A DNA stretch of 64,000 nucleotides from Acanthaster planci (Eukaryota > Echinodermata > Asteroidea > Valvatida > Acanthasteridae): NCBI RefSeq assembly GCF_001949145.1, contig NW_019091419.1:1249664-1313663 (forward strand). The letters are read 5' to 3'. Position 1 is the first letter of the stretch. Each line of letters begins with the position of its first letter. Shown piece after piece: positions 27,501 through 42,500 of the stretch. The position numbers and the translations under genes were made by a program. The notes beneath the pieces were generated by a model. That model had not been told where the DNA came from and searched no databases. It saw only the letters and a program-made list of their open reading frames with translations.

Positions 27501-30500
27501 GGTCGATTGTACTTTTCAGAAAAAAAAAAAAGTACAAGGCTTGTTACCTTTGGTTCACGATTTCCGTAGCTGCATTATTTTTCCCCTCCCCAAGTTCTTT
27601 GAGGGAGGCATTTTTTAACAACAGTTGACATATCCTCATGCAAAGTGTAGTTGAGGATAGCCGACTGTCGCAAGACCTGCTTGCGGCAGGAACCAGGAAA
27701 TTTATCGCCCGTTATTTGCCCAGAGAGCAGCAGGTAAACTTTGCCATTTTTTTTTTAATAGCGGGGAGTTGGGCTGGGCCAATTAAACCAGTTGTGATAT
27801 CAAACACATGGCCAAGGTTTGACGTGATTGATTGGCCCAGACCCACAGCCAAAAGCTGTGGATCGTAAATTTTATTATTTTGTTCTGAGAGCAGCAGACA
27901 GTCTTTTCTCTTTTTTTTTTATATCTTGCTCCAGCGCCTTCTTTCATTATCAAAAGAGACAATCTTTGAAATCCAGGCCTAGTTCGACAGCATAAATATT
28001 GGAATGTGTACCAGTGTTATTGTTTGTCATCGCTGTGCTCTCTGTGGCCAGGAATTTGTGTTTACTCTTCAGAAAAAGCAAGTCTATTTGGTGCGAACAT
28101 TCTTCAGAAGGTGTGCTGAATGTAAGGGTTTATACTATCAAGGAAAATCCCTTATTGATCTGCAGTGAAACCTCACATGAAGTTTTCAGAGTCACCATGT
28201 GGGTCTCGCCTTTATTGGTACAAAAGGTCTTTTTTTGTGGCAAATTTGTTGTGACAGGCTTCGCTGTGCACACGACAGCTCTTCTGTCAATGCAATTATA
28301 CACATACAATGAACATGGCCGTGTGCATTTTCAACATAAGTGCATATGTACACCAGCCATGAGTCAAAAGAAACCTTACTAATGGCTCGACCTTTGGAAT
28401 ACAGATAACCGCCAACTGATTATTGCCACCACTTTTCGGTATCAACAACACACCCTAGCTCGCAGGCCTCCCCAAGCACCCAGCCCCTCGTTTTTTTAAT
28501 CAGTGGTTCCATCTGACCTCAAACACGCACTCAGCGTTTCTTCATTGAGGGTGGCTTGTCGAACATGAGTTTATCTGGTTTATGGGTACCCGTTGCTGCT
28601 GCTGTGTGTATACACAAAACTGTTGGGATGAAGAAAAAAAATTAAAAATGTGATGTCACGAATCGGGATGGACCTGTGTGGAACGGCCCTTGGTCCCCGC
28701 AGCGCTACCGCACACGACAAAGCTCTTTTGTGCAAAGTGCTACTTTGTGTCGCACCGGGGGGATAAAAATGGCTAGCGTGTTGGTTTGTGTCAAGTGCCT
28801 GAGTGTTTGTACGCGGGTACTGCACTTTTCTTTTGCGAGAACAGCCGGCTGGTTGTTGACGCTCGAGCGAATGGGAGGAAAAAAAATTATGTCCAGTTTG
28901 GCCGTGCCAAATTGGCTTCTTGTGGAGTCTGAGGAATAAAATATTAATCATGTTTGATTCACTTTGATTACCAATAAAGCGTAAACCGTGCAAGGATGTC
29001 AAACATGTAACCAACTGATTCAAATTGTATTTGACAGAAAGTGGCAAATTCGTTACGAGGATTTAAAATAGAGTTTGACAGTTTTTACATGAGGTTTCCA
29101 TCGTTTCAGAAATTTGTGAGTCTACTTGAAGAATGCTCAATAGCCTTTTAAAGCACACAAAACATATGTACACCCCATTGTTTTCATTTCTTCACATGAA
29201 TACGTATATGTACCTTTTTGTTTTGAAGCACATAGAGCATTTTCAAAATGAATGGATTCAGCTTAGGCTTCGGTTTTGTTGGTTCCAGTGAGAGCATGTG
29301 GTTTTCAACGCTGCATGAAATGGCCGGAGCCAGCGAAACCAAAGTCTAACCCAAATCCAGTCATTTTGAAAATGTCCGTAGACACCCTATTACAAATCGC
29401 AATAAGCCTTTTGCAAGTTAAATATGAATGAAATCTGGTACACTGAGTTATTTGATTGCACATAAATATAACAATTTGAATTCCCCAGACTAAAGTTTAT
29501 GTTGTTATCCCTTGTGATTTGGGGCAAACTTTTCTTAGCAACCATCATCTCTGGAATGGACTGGTTCCTTTGTACCCTTCCTAATCATTGAAAACAGTGT
29601 GGTAAGGCATCTCTTTTGTAACTAAGCAATTTTTGCTTACCCCAAATCATAAGGTACAGCAACAGTGTCTTCAGTATGAAGAATTCAAATTGTTATGTTC
29701 ATGCGAATTTAAAGAACTCAGTGTACCAAATTTTATTCAACTTTAACTTGCAAAAGGCTCATTAATTACGCATACTGAAGACTTTGGGACCAGCTAACAA
29801 GACTTAATTCGTCACAAGTTCAGTTGACGACCTGGTCTCCAGAAATTTACGAATAATTCGTACAAAGAAATGGGCTAGCACATGCTATTCTACTTCAAAA
29901 ATGCACTCCTACAAAGCTGATGGGGAAAAAAAGAGAGACCAGAAAAAAAAAATCAGAGAAGAAAAAGGTTACACGACAAAACAAATTGCTGGGGTATGGA
30001 TTACAGGCAGCCAACAGTCTGGCAACAACCGGACTCTCTAAAGGAATTCTCTAACCCCTGACCTCTGGTTGCCGGCCATCTGCAAGATGCATAAAGTTGT
30101 AGCCTAGGACTGTCCAGGAATGCACAGTACAAGAGGTACCCATACATGTACATGTACTTATGCAAATGGTTAGGATGGAGTAATTTATTTACCATCTGAG
30201 CCATCTGACATATTGGGACAGTGAAGCCCTATTAAAGTCAGCTAGCATGTACACTGTACATATACAGTACATGTACAAGGAAACTGTGTTATGATGTACA
30301 TATGCATTAAGGTCACAAGAGAAAGCACTTATGAGTAAATGTAGTATCTACTGTAACTACATGTATCTACTGTCTCTACATGTGGAGGCTGAATTCAAGT
30401 GCATCTCTAGATGTGCAAAATGTACACATGTACACTACTAGACACATTTGACTCAAGTCGGGATATCAGTGACGTCTTCATTTCTGCTTTGGATACATAT

Positions 30501-33500
30501 TGAGACCGCGCGTCGTTGCTTGCTTTGTGTCCTCTTGTGTTCATTTATTACTATGAGTTCAGTTCAGAAATTCCAACATGACGAATCTGCCAACTGTTTT
30601 TACACAGCGAATGGGCTCATCTAGTGGTAGCAGCCAATCAAATTGCGGGACTTGTTTTTACGTCATTCATACCTGCATTGTAATGAACAAGTCTACAAGT
30701 CTGACTACTTTGACTGGTGGAAATTCCGCATACATTATGCAAGATCATGTCGTTCATATTCAATTATGAATAATTACACATCACCGAAGGGGGTTCTGAT
30801 TGGCTTATCCGTCAAGTCGGACTTACTGACTGGTGAACGTTGTGCATTAACGGCTATCAAATAAGGGCACCTTATAAGGGTTATGCGAGCTGCCAGGCCG
30901 AGCGTGACGACCGTGTAGTATGTACCGCATCGGCTGAAGGGATGGCTGACTAGGGAAGAGCAACGTAAGTCCAACTTGATTCAAGTCTAGGCATGTACAT
31001 GTACATGTACTCAGAGACACCCTTTTGAACACATGGGCAAGCACCCCAAAGACCATCTCTGCAAACTGGACTTAACAAGGTGCTATGTATCCAGCGGATT
31101 TTACAGGAAAAACATAATTTTGAAAAAAAATGTACATGGTACAATAAAAGCCCATGGTTACCAGTCAAAATTTCTTGGCAACATTTTCTGAAAGCAAGAA
31201 AATGTGCTCAGCAACAATCTCTACTCAGCAGCTCAGTGAACTTGGGACCAGGAAATAAAATGACTTTAATTTAAAGTTCATTTCCTTTAGTTGGGGGAAA
31301 ATTGAACAGAATTTTTTTATTTACAGATTGTAATTCTCAATTTTCATAATGTACTGAATGTGCGTATAGTCTAAGTGTACACCTACATGTTGGTAAATGG
31401 TATTATCACATTTCAAAATGTTAACCATGCTCAAAATAAATATTGTGGCAGCATTTTGAGTAATGATGAGGTAAATGCAAGCTGGTGGACCCAAGTGCAG
31501 CAAGAACAAAGGGGCCTGACGGTGACAAATTATTCAACGAGCCAGAAGTGAGATGACCCTGTGGAGTGGAATATTCTGCCGTGCACTGAACCTCTCTCCC
31601 CCCCTCCCCTTAGCTCTGGGGCATCTCTCTTCCTGTCGCCTCGGCCAGCCCAGGTTGCCCTGGCGATGAGAAATTTTCGTTGTCACGATGATGAGTCCCA
31701 GCTGCTTCCATTGCCGAATATTTTGCCACCCTCTTTGGGGGAGGGATAGGAGTAGGTTGTTTGTATTTTTTTTCTCTGATATTAAAAAGAAATGATTACA
31801 AAAAGAAAAAATGATTCTATTTGAATATACAAGGTACATCTAATTTGAAAACTGAATATTCGTTTGGGGGAGCACATCTGAATGTGTGCACACATACATG
31901 TATACTGCTCGTGACTGGCATGAATCCTATAACAAATGGTATTTGAACTAGACTTGTATTTCTTCCATTTACTTTACAACTGTCAAGATATATCAGGTCC
32001 CCCCAAATGTTTAGAATGGTTAAAAATGAGAAAAAACTTGTTGTCTCAGTCTTTTTAAATGTATGCTAATTTCTGAGAGGAACAGCTGACTTAAGTGTTG
32101 TACTACTAAAGATAATCTTTTCAGAAGGGTCAGATGCATTTACTTTCATTTTCGCACCCATCTGCCAAATGCTGGTGACAAACAGCATTTATAAATAATT
32201 CACAGATTTCAGTTTTTGTGAAAAGCCACAACGAGCCGTTAAAAGCAATATAGGTTCTGCACTTTGCCAATGAGGATACAATCCTCCTTGACTGTCGCAG
32301 GGCAAAAGATAATGAATGCATCCTTGATGGGCATTTATTAAAAAAAAACCCCACAGTGGCCTTAATAATGACCTGCACTATTGGGTTGTGCCACAAAAGA
32401 AAACGTGCCACCCCCAAAAAAGGGGGAAACACAAAACGGTTCACAATGAATAGGACTGTGAACCTTTCGAAAAGGAAAATAAATGACTAACGCCGTACTT
32501 GATGTCTTTACATATGGTGGGGCGGCGAACGACTCTTTGCCTTTGTAGTTTCAGACGAGTTTTTATCGATGCTCCAAACCACCCCCCATCCCTCCCCTAT
32601 GTAAGCAAAGTGGTCAACTCTAATATGACCAAAGGTCGGACTTGGAGATGGTGACGTTGCCAAATTATATTTTCGCCTTCCCTCCCGGACCCAACTGCGG
32701 CATTTTATTGTATCTCTCATTAATTTCTTTTCTCTTTTTAGTCTTCATTTTGCCGTTTCGGGTTTAGTGCACTATTTGAAAGCTGGATTTCTCAAGTGGA
32801 AGATTTTTTTTACTACCGGTCTTTAGTGGCTGGTGCCAGAGGAACATAAATTCTATTTTGGTTTGTCATCGTTGTCTGGTGGGCAGGGTTGAGTCCTGCT
32901 GGCTGTTGTAAGTTTGCACTTTCTTCAATAGAAGAATGAAGGGAATGCTGTTATCCAGTGCAAAGTTGAAGATCCAAGTACACTGTATATGAATGCGTGC
33001 AGAACACCTGTAAATTTTAAACTACTGTATGCATACATCTGATCATTTCAACTTTTCAGATCTTTGGGTTTTTTCGTGGCATGCATTTAATTTTATTTCA
33101 CAGGATTGACTGCCCGAAATCAAGGAAATCTTGCAAAATTTGCTTGGGTTCACTTCAAACGTGTAACACGTACAGGTACTTGTTAAGCCTCCTGAATAAT
33201 ATCTGAGAAAAAGAAGTTTTAAAAATTAACCTGCCTTTTCATCAAAGCAACCATTTAACTTCACTGAAAATAAATAATGATAAATAACCAGACTATACAT
33301 ACAGATTTGTCAGAAGAATAAAATTATTACATTATCCTTTGGCCATTTCAGGAAACACCCTTCCAGGTAATAAATGGAACATCCCAAACCATGTGACTAA
33401 ATTGGTGATTACACACTCTGGCCAAACAAAGTTGTAAAATGCATTGTGATTGGAGTAAAAAAGGGAAGGGGAAAAAAAACTTGCAGAACCTGGGGGCCAT

Positions 33501-36500
33501 AAAATTTATGGCTGGCCATTCCAAGGCCCCGTTTTATTACACCCAGGAAGGGCAGTATAACTGTGGAGCATAACTGCACAATCCTGGGCTTACAAAGACT
33601 GGAGGATGAGCGCTGAATTTCTAAACCTGTATAAGTCAATCAGGCTCTCGCTGGTTTTGTCACAAAAACGGTGATTTAATGCCAACTTTGACACCTCCCA
33701 CTTTCCCGCAGGGAAGAGCATGGCTTTGTTCTTTGTCTTCTTGATGAAATTAAGCTGTAGGTTTTTCTCTTGAGAGGATAATGGGGAATCTGTAGGAGCA
33801 GGCTTGAAAAAAAAAATAACAACTTCAAGCCACGGTTCTAATTATGTGCAAACTTAACATTCTATTTTACTTGGAACTGAAAATCAAGTGAGGCATTTTC
33901 AAAACAATAACTAGGTGTAAATATGGACTTTGGGGTATACACATTTATACCAGTTCCTTTACCCACACATCCCTCTGAGTGAAACCTTGCCTTATGTGTG
34001 CTGGAGTACTTTGGGCTTTAAAAATCACACCTTTACAAAAAACTACACAATTCTTTCAACACAGAAGATTGCATACTTATATACATGTCCGTCATGGTTT
34101 TTATGAACATCCTTTGAAATTATAAAGATGAACAAAGAAATTGACTGGAGTGGGATTTGAACCTGCGGCCTCTGGAATACCGTACCAGTGCTCTACCAAC
34201 TGAGCTACCTTTGAAATTCTGTGGTTTGTGACATTTCTTGAAGGCAAAAATCAAATATAACTACCTAAATTGGTTTTTGAGAATGAATACGGAACACTCG
34301 TCATTTTAAGATACATGACAAAATAGTGAGGGCTGTAAGAAATATGGCTTTCAGGAAATCAAAATACAAAACCGACAACATCTCTATGTGAAATTTAACA
34401 CTGTAATAATTACTGCAACAATGTAATGCAAATTAGATACATCTATACTTGCAGTCTACATTATTTCCACCCCCAGTCTATTTTCCAGTCCTTGGTTTTT
34501 AAAGATATTTTATGAATAACCTATGGACAAAAAAGCCAACCTTGAAACATGGTGGGTCTTTCACTGCCCTGACAAATGGGGGGTGGGTTATATACCTGCA
34601 AAAAAACCTCCAATAACATCTGCTAGCCTCAAGTTTCACTACTGTCTGGGACTTTTTCCTGGCCACGTGAGAGTACTTACTGCCAGGCCTGCTCCCACTC
34701 CAGACAGTGGAGGTTGTTCAAACACAGGGGAAGGGCATTGGAAATTCAAGATGGAGGGTGTCTTTGCTTGTGGGGGGGGGTTGAGGGAGAAGGGATAGGT
34801 TTCTTGTTTAGAAAGGCTTACTGGATTAAAGGGGTTAATGCTGTCTGATGTGTACTGGAGAATGGTGATGCCTTTTCATGTATAATGATGGGATGAAATA
34901 ATGTTTGACCAAGGACCAAGTCCCTTTCAAAGTCTTGATTTTCGGTTCAAGAGTGAGCATTTAAACATGCACTTTCTTGGGTGTAGCCCCAAAAGACTTC
35001 CAAAACACAAGGCTTCAGAGTATAACCATATTAATATGTCAAGTGAAAAGACCAGCAAAACATTCTACAGCCAAGTCCAATGTTCAAATCAAAAGGACCT
35101 AAACAGTCTGAGAAAATCTATGTAAATGATTGTTTCAAGCTCTTCCCCCAAAGTGTAACTGATCCTAAAATTGTGGGACTGCATGGGACTGTTCCAAAAA
35201 TTAGGACGGCTGCTGGCTGTGGGTATGTACATGTGTAAGTACGAGTACATTCAATGTACACAATATACGACCATTTAGTACACCAGTGCAATCAATATAA
35301 TAAGGGAGAAACTACAACTAGCACAAGTACACATTTAGCGAGTCTTAGGCCTATGTGTTTGAAGGGAATCCAGGTTGGGTTTTTATAACCAGTGCAGAGA
35401 TGGGGGTCACCAATTCCACACTTGACTTGGGACTAAAACACACGGATCCTGAACAGTGTGAGAGGACCCTCTGTTTTCAAAGCTCATCCAACTTTGTGAT
35501 ATATACCATAATTTCCAGGCAAGGCAGTTAGTGACATGGTTCGGCGATTTTCCAATTTCATACTACACTGGAGATAGCTGAGAGAGATGACTTTGTCCCG
35601 GATGCCGACAACAGGTGGGGAACTGGCTGTCACACAGTCCAACATAATAGTTTCTGTTTTTTCTCTGTGTCAAACCACCTATAAGCCAGTTGGCTGCAGA
35701 TATGTTTCAATCCAAGGCCAACACTTGTTAAACGCTGGCAATCCTGCTGGTGAATGGGTCTGTCACAAGCCTTCGTGGGCCGTTGTCACCGATCAGTGCT
35801 AGCCCCCAAATGGCAGGGTGTTCACACAGAGCATCCTCCCTCTTGCTGGTGTCAATTGAGGGGAAATGAAATAGAACACAAGGGTTGACCCTTCAAGACC
35901 AGTTTACAATAGGCTGGAATTTTTTTTATTTGATACTTTCCCTCTAATTCTGCACAACCCCCCCCCAAAAAAAAACCTCTCACACAACCTATCCCCTATT
36001 AACAAGGCAATTTCTTAGCTTTGTTCGCGGCACACTGACCCTCCTATTCAAACCTCCTTGGCCAAGCATTCAAGGGCCCCACAAAAGCCCTTTGCAAACA
36101 GTCCCTCTAACTCTCCCTGGAAAAGAATGGAAAGGCCACGCAGTCATTCCACTATTCACTTTACTAAATTACTTTTTTTTTTACTGTTTCCAATCATCCT
36201 AAACTGCTCCATTCTTCATTTTTGTTCCCACAGGCGCCCCTGCGAAAAATGGCTCAATAAAACACTAACAAAAGGAGTTCATAAACTCTTTTTGTTGGTG
36301 GGCATTATCAGTTAGGATTGTTGGAACCCGGATTCTAAATCAAGCCAAAAGCTAAAAAAAAAAATCCTGCGCCAGTTTCTTTCCTCCATTCAATCGATGC
36401 AAGAGTTGAAGGAAAAAAAAAACACAGACACACACAAATGTCGGAGATTTGTTCAAATCAATTTTCTCTGGTGCTGTCAGTTTTTTTGGCAGATCTTCAA

Positions 36501-39500
36501 TCATATCCAATCCTGAACCCTACAACACAGACATTGGGGTGAAAAAAACTCCTAAAAAACACCCCCAAACTATGCGTGCACTTGACAAAACAGAGAGAAC
36601 ATATAACTGTCCGGATTTTGCTCTAGGGATGAAGGGGTCTTGCCTCTTGTTCCCAACATCCCGGCTTTTCTAGACCCCAGGGCACTGACGGGGTTGTCTT
36701 TTTGTCAACGTGGCTTGAGCATGACGGCAGAACCATTGTGTCTGCCAAGACTGTACCCTGAAGGCAATTTGCACTCCTGAAGTGAAAACTTTAAGAAAGT
36801 GAGGGAAGGGGGGGGGAGTGAAGGTGGGGAAGGATGAAGTAGACAGGGAAAAAAAACCTTGAAGCATTAGTCAAGCTAAGTGCCAATAAAGTTCTTTTCT
36901 TTTGGTGGTGGTGGAGGGGGAAGTTGGGAACCATCACAATGAGTACTGGGGGGAGGGAGTAGGAAATAAAACCAGCCCCCCTCCCTTTAATAAATGCTGA
37001 TGGTTTACCATTGTCAGAATTATCGTTCTGTCCATCAGCCCCCTTTCAGGACTGTAATGGATTGATGCAGGGCCACCTTTGAGCCAGCAAGGAGGAAAGA
37101 ACGCTTTGAGGTTGATATCATTAATACTGCCAACGACCTTAAAAAAGATTGGATGGCCAAGGGAATAGCTTTTACCCTGGGGTCAACCGGCAAGCAATTC
37201 AACGTTTCAGTTTCCAAGTGTCTGACTGGAGATGAATAAAAAGGGGATTTGTAAAGGTTTTCGAGTTCATGCAAATTGTCTCCACAACAGGTAGGCCCTA
37301 TGTGTACATGCAATTTTTATATATGGGCATTGTAGTACATGTACTTTGATGTACACTGTACATGTACATGTACATGTAAGGCCTACTATAAAGGGATTAC
37401 ACTTCATGGTTTTTCAGTGGTTCCACGCCATGTGAAAGGAATGGTCACCAAGTACAAGGGGTCTATTACTTTAATAAGTACATGTACTTGGAAAGTTGGG
37501 AAATGGAAGACTGAGATGAACAGATAAGTACTTGCTGACAAGGCAATGCATACAACATACACAGTACATGTACAAGAACAAAACATAGCCATGAAGTCTC
37601 AACGCTGCCTGTAGATCATAAATTACAAGCAAGCAAGTGTACAAGGTCATGTATGTAACTGGTGTACATCAGATGTTAGAAAACACTGGCAATTTTAAGA
37701 TGCAGATGGTCTGATTGTTTTGCAAGTGCCCACAAAAGTTCTTTAAAAAAAAACCACCACGGAAAACCAAATTCCTCTGAACACTAAAGGAAGCTGAAGA
37801 AGTCTTACATAATGTATACATATTTGCACTTGCTCAGATCCTACAGTTCATGTCAAGATCAATGCTGTGAATGATTGGCTGTACTCCAGACTGGCTGACT
37901 TTCATGATCAGCAGACTGCAACAAGCATCATTCAATGACAAACCATCGCTAAAAAATCGATGCATTATTGGTGTCAAACACCCAGAGAGCAGAGAATACC
38001 CTGGTGCCTATCCATGCAGAGTTCAAAAAGTATGGACTGTAACCCCGCCCCCTCAAAAAACGAATAAGAAACCTGTCACTTTTTGTGTGTCTGGGAAGGT
38101 GTCAGAGTACCAGCCTCTCAGCTGGTGACAGTGTCAGCTTTGGCACCTGTCCCCTGCTGATAGCTGACCGGGCAGTCTCCAACTAGTCAGTGGAGCAAAA
38201 GGATACAGGTATCAATGACGTGAGCTATGCATAAAACATGTTGCAACACGCTTCTTAGAATGTGCGCTGCCAACACAGCATCAACTCCGCAGTAAGCCTG
38301 GCATACCAAACTCTGGCCACAAACCGCAGGATAAATTCTACTGTGAGATGCATTCGATTATCTCAGGCCTAATTTTCAGCCCAAAATTGCAAAAAAGGGA
38401 AACCGGCTGTTTTCTCTCAATGAGTACCAGAGTTCATACTGAGTTGGAATGCAGCCACAAACTTCAAACTCAAAGTTCGGAACAAAAATATTTAAAAATT
38501 GTTTTATGCTGTGCAGAAATATTGACTGAGACCCATTGCAAAGTGCGTCATTTACACAAAACATTGAATATATTTCCCCAAATATCACCCTTCCCAAAAC
38601 CCACCCCCAAGCATCCTAAGCTAGTTAACGATCACCGAAAAATTAAAAGTTTATGAAAAGAAATCAGTAACTTAATGGCAAGCCCACGTACAACTCCTCA
38701 CTCAAGGCTGAAATGTGCAGACTGACAAGTCATTCCCCAATATGCAAACTTTAGATCTGTACTGAAACAAAATGCCATTTCCTGTCTGCATAACAGCAGC
38801 CAAAGAGATAACAATTTGCCTAAAGTTGGAAAGATCGCCATGCACTTTCCCCTCTGGGATATGTGACGAAATAGGTTTTAAGTTTCAAGACACCGACACT
38901 GTCTTATAGAGGGTTTGCATGGCTGCCAATTCCTGCGGGCCAGTGTTTTTGTTCACCAGTATGTGCAACAGAGGCTTCTCTGTCTGAACAAAAAAGCTAC
39001 CCTGCAAGATGGCTACCATGCAAAGCCTGTATTATTCATGTAGCCTAGACCTCAAAGTAATCTAATGCAGAGCATTCTGTAGGGACAGTCTGATCAAAAC
39101 ATTACAAAATGGCCAAGGATGACCCAGCAACACATACAATGATCCACGTCCTAAAACTATGCACCTTCCCTCAACATTGCAATGGGGACATTATTTTTGA
39201 ATGTGTGGCCCACATTAGCATCCTCGGGATCTGGAAGCTATCATGCCCTGACAGTTCTACTGAAATCTTATCTGCCCTGGTAGTGGCCTCCCTATGGGGA
39301 CCCTGATGGAAGAGATGGAAGCAAAACCAAGCCCACCCTCCCCCCCAGGGAGGGACTATAAACAAGACTGAATGATTCAGTAGTTTTCCTCAATGCAACA
39401 AAGGTACATGTACAGTATGTGCAGTATATATGTAATCACACTTGTATGGAAATAGAAAAGTCAATTATACAGATGACAAATGCTGATATTCACCAACTCA

Positions 39501-42500
39501 ATTTTGTATGTCTATTACCAAGAAGGCTGAATTGGATTCTAGACTTCCATCAGCCAAGTCTGACAGTGACACTGAAAGCATGGCTTATGGCCTTTCACTG
39601 TAGTAAGCCAATGGTGAAAAAAATGGGATTTGGCTACAGCCTCAGGTCTTGGCCAGTAGGTTGTGTATGTATCTGCAACCACAACTACTCAATATTTTCT
39701 GCCATTCAGGATCTGATCCTGGTATCTGATTGCTCTTGTGATGCCACTGCATGACCCACTTTGCTTTGCCCATTTGTGTTGTCCACGGCCTAAAAGGTGT
39801 CAGTTTCCTTGCAGTGACTATGGCACCAGACCAAGTTTCTTCTGGGCAGATAGCCTGCCAGCTGCTGACCCCTAAATTTACCAAGGACTTCCTTTTCCAG
39901 TCAAACTGCTCAAGGAAAAAAAGCAGAAAGAACCAGTTCCAAAGCTGCACAGTATGATTCAACATACAGGAGAATTTAAGAGGTGGATACATGCATTTTC
40001 CATTACCTTCAAGCAAAACTTAAATCCGCAATGCTGATTGGTCGATCCACCAGTGTGATATTATAGTGTTTTGCACGGTCGATATCACACCTGATGTGCT
40101 TCACTGTTCTTATTCTGTGCAAATGCTTTTTATGCTACAGCTGCAGAATTCACTGTGAATTATTCAAAAGTGGGATGTTTGTTTCTTATGCTGATTGACG
40201 CATTTAAATGCCCGCACACCTCATTACGATTCTAGGGTTGCTTGCAATTTCCGACTGTTTGCAGGATGGCATATGTAAGGAGGACTGCCAATGAAACTGT
40301 TCTAAAATGTTTTGCAAACCACTCGCCCACTGATATTGACATTTGGTATAATTTCATTATTATTTTCATGAAGTTTGATTTAAAATCAATTTTTTATCAC
40401 ATGAGAACACGTGATAAAGAATTTAAATTTTGAATTTGTGGGTTATTTTTCAAAATTTTATACATTTTCAAAAAAGTATCTACGTTAACCACCAGTGTAT
40501 TTTTTTAATATTTTTAGTATTATATCAATGTTTTTCTTTTTGTGAGGAACCCCAATGGAAATAAGCTGTTTGTTACAGCTTTCTTGGGCTATCCTTGGCT
40601 TCTGCCTTTTACTATTCTTAGTATTTTTGTGTTTTTGTACTGTGACTGTTATTATAAATTGTCTTTTTGCCAGAATAAATAAATAAAATAAGAAAATGTC
40701 CCACCCATCATTGGTCCTCGAACATGTGGCATGACGGACACAGATGCACTTTACTATTCCATATTCCACTTGTGCTTGTGATAACTAATAATGTCAATAG
40801 TGCTAAAAGGAAAGCAACAACAGCAAAAGGTGCATGTACTTTTGTGGCGCACAACAAACCGTTTTTGAGCAATCCCTCAATGCACATGTATGCTTACAAA
40901 ACACAGGACAATGATATATGCTAGTTACTATGTAGAAAAAAAACTGCAAGCACAAGTACAGGTCTCAACACTGTCAAACTGCTTCTTCAAATATAAAGAA
41001 ATTTGAGGTTGAATCAGCCTTTTTTTCTCGGACAAACCTGTAACCACAGAGCCTCCACTGTCTATTTCAAAAGTTCTGGTGACCTCCCATGTCATTTAAG
41101 ATTAACCAGGACAATAGAGTACATGTAGCCTAGGTTCATATAAATTGCAATGACTAAGACTGTCTTTAGCTTTCATGCACGAATCATGGTTTATTTCTTT
41201 TTCTTGTCCTTGTACACAAACCAATAAGCAATCACAAATCTTATCTATCCCTGACTTTTACTCTAGCAAAATCGGCCAGTAAATATGCTCTAATACTGTC
41301 CATGTACTATGATAATGTCTTTTCCCCTCAGGACAACTGTCCGGCCCTTTTCTCAGAGCTCCAGGCACTTGAGACAGTGTATTGATTCCCACTATTTATT
41401 ATATCACTCACTGCCCCAAGATCCCCTCATGAATGACCAAGTGCTTCTCACAGGAAGAATGAGCCAACTTGGTAGTGGATGGGAGAGGGGGGTGCAATTC
41501 ACATTGATCAATTGGCCAAGGGGGAATTTTCTTTAAGCTGAGAGCCTCTTGCCCAGGTAGATCTCTTTTGTCTACAAAGAGCTCTGAAATGGTTCCTATT
41601 TCTATGCAGGCGACTAATCTCATTAAAATTCTAGGGGGGGAGGGCATCACGACATATTTGATTAGACTCAAAAACTAAACATCAGGGTAGTTTACATTAA
41701 ATCCACATCATGAAGATTATGCACCAGTGAACTCAACTCAGCTGACTTCAAAACATGTGCAGAATACATAATCTTCCTTTCTTATGTGAAACATGAAAGA
41801 AAAAACACCATTCTCTAAAGAAATTCACATGTGAAAAACCCTTTACACTGGCTTTAACAATTTGTTCCCAAGTCTGAAAAGCACTCATACCAATTTGGGG
41901 AAAATCAACTTCCAAAGGCCATTTTAAAAAACCTTTTACCAACTAAATTCTACAAATTTCCAATGTCTCCAATTGAAAGGATTCAATCAAAATGCTACGA
42001 GTGCAAATTCTTGCTCGTGAATAAAACTACCTTGTAGTTATACTACTGCTTAATTAACTTATGAAGGTTTACATGTCAGCCAAGACTATACACACTGAAG
42101 TTGAAGTTGTAACTCAGTTTTTAATTTCAAGTTTCCTGTCTACTTAGAGCAAGTCCCAGAACATGCTGTACCATGTTTGCAAACTGTGTTTGTTAGGACA
42201 GAAAGTTCACCCCAAAAGTCTACATGTATGCATGAGCACCTTGTGAATACATGTACATGTACATGCAGTTGAAGACATGTGTACCTTTAATGACTCAGAG
42301 GGGTAGGGGATCCAAAACAAGCCTGAAATAATAACCAGTATGGATACATTCCACTCCAAATCCCTGGAGGGAAGGTTAAATCCCCACAATCCACTGCAAG
42401 AAGCATTTTTCCTTTCCTTAACTTTTTTTTGAGGGGGGAGGAGTTAGATGTAACAAGAAACTCCTCTCATCATGGCAGAGAAAACAAGACACCCACCTAG

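Noticed and set aside
28580-29047. 155-codon minus-strand open frame in intron 1
   Set aside because: No domain. It overlaps a CpG-rich block that explains the lack of stop codons.
34143-34209. Functional tRNA-Thr gene
   Set aside because: Acceptor halves do not pair, the T stem is mismatched and position 33 is not T.
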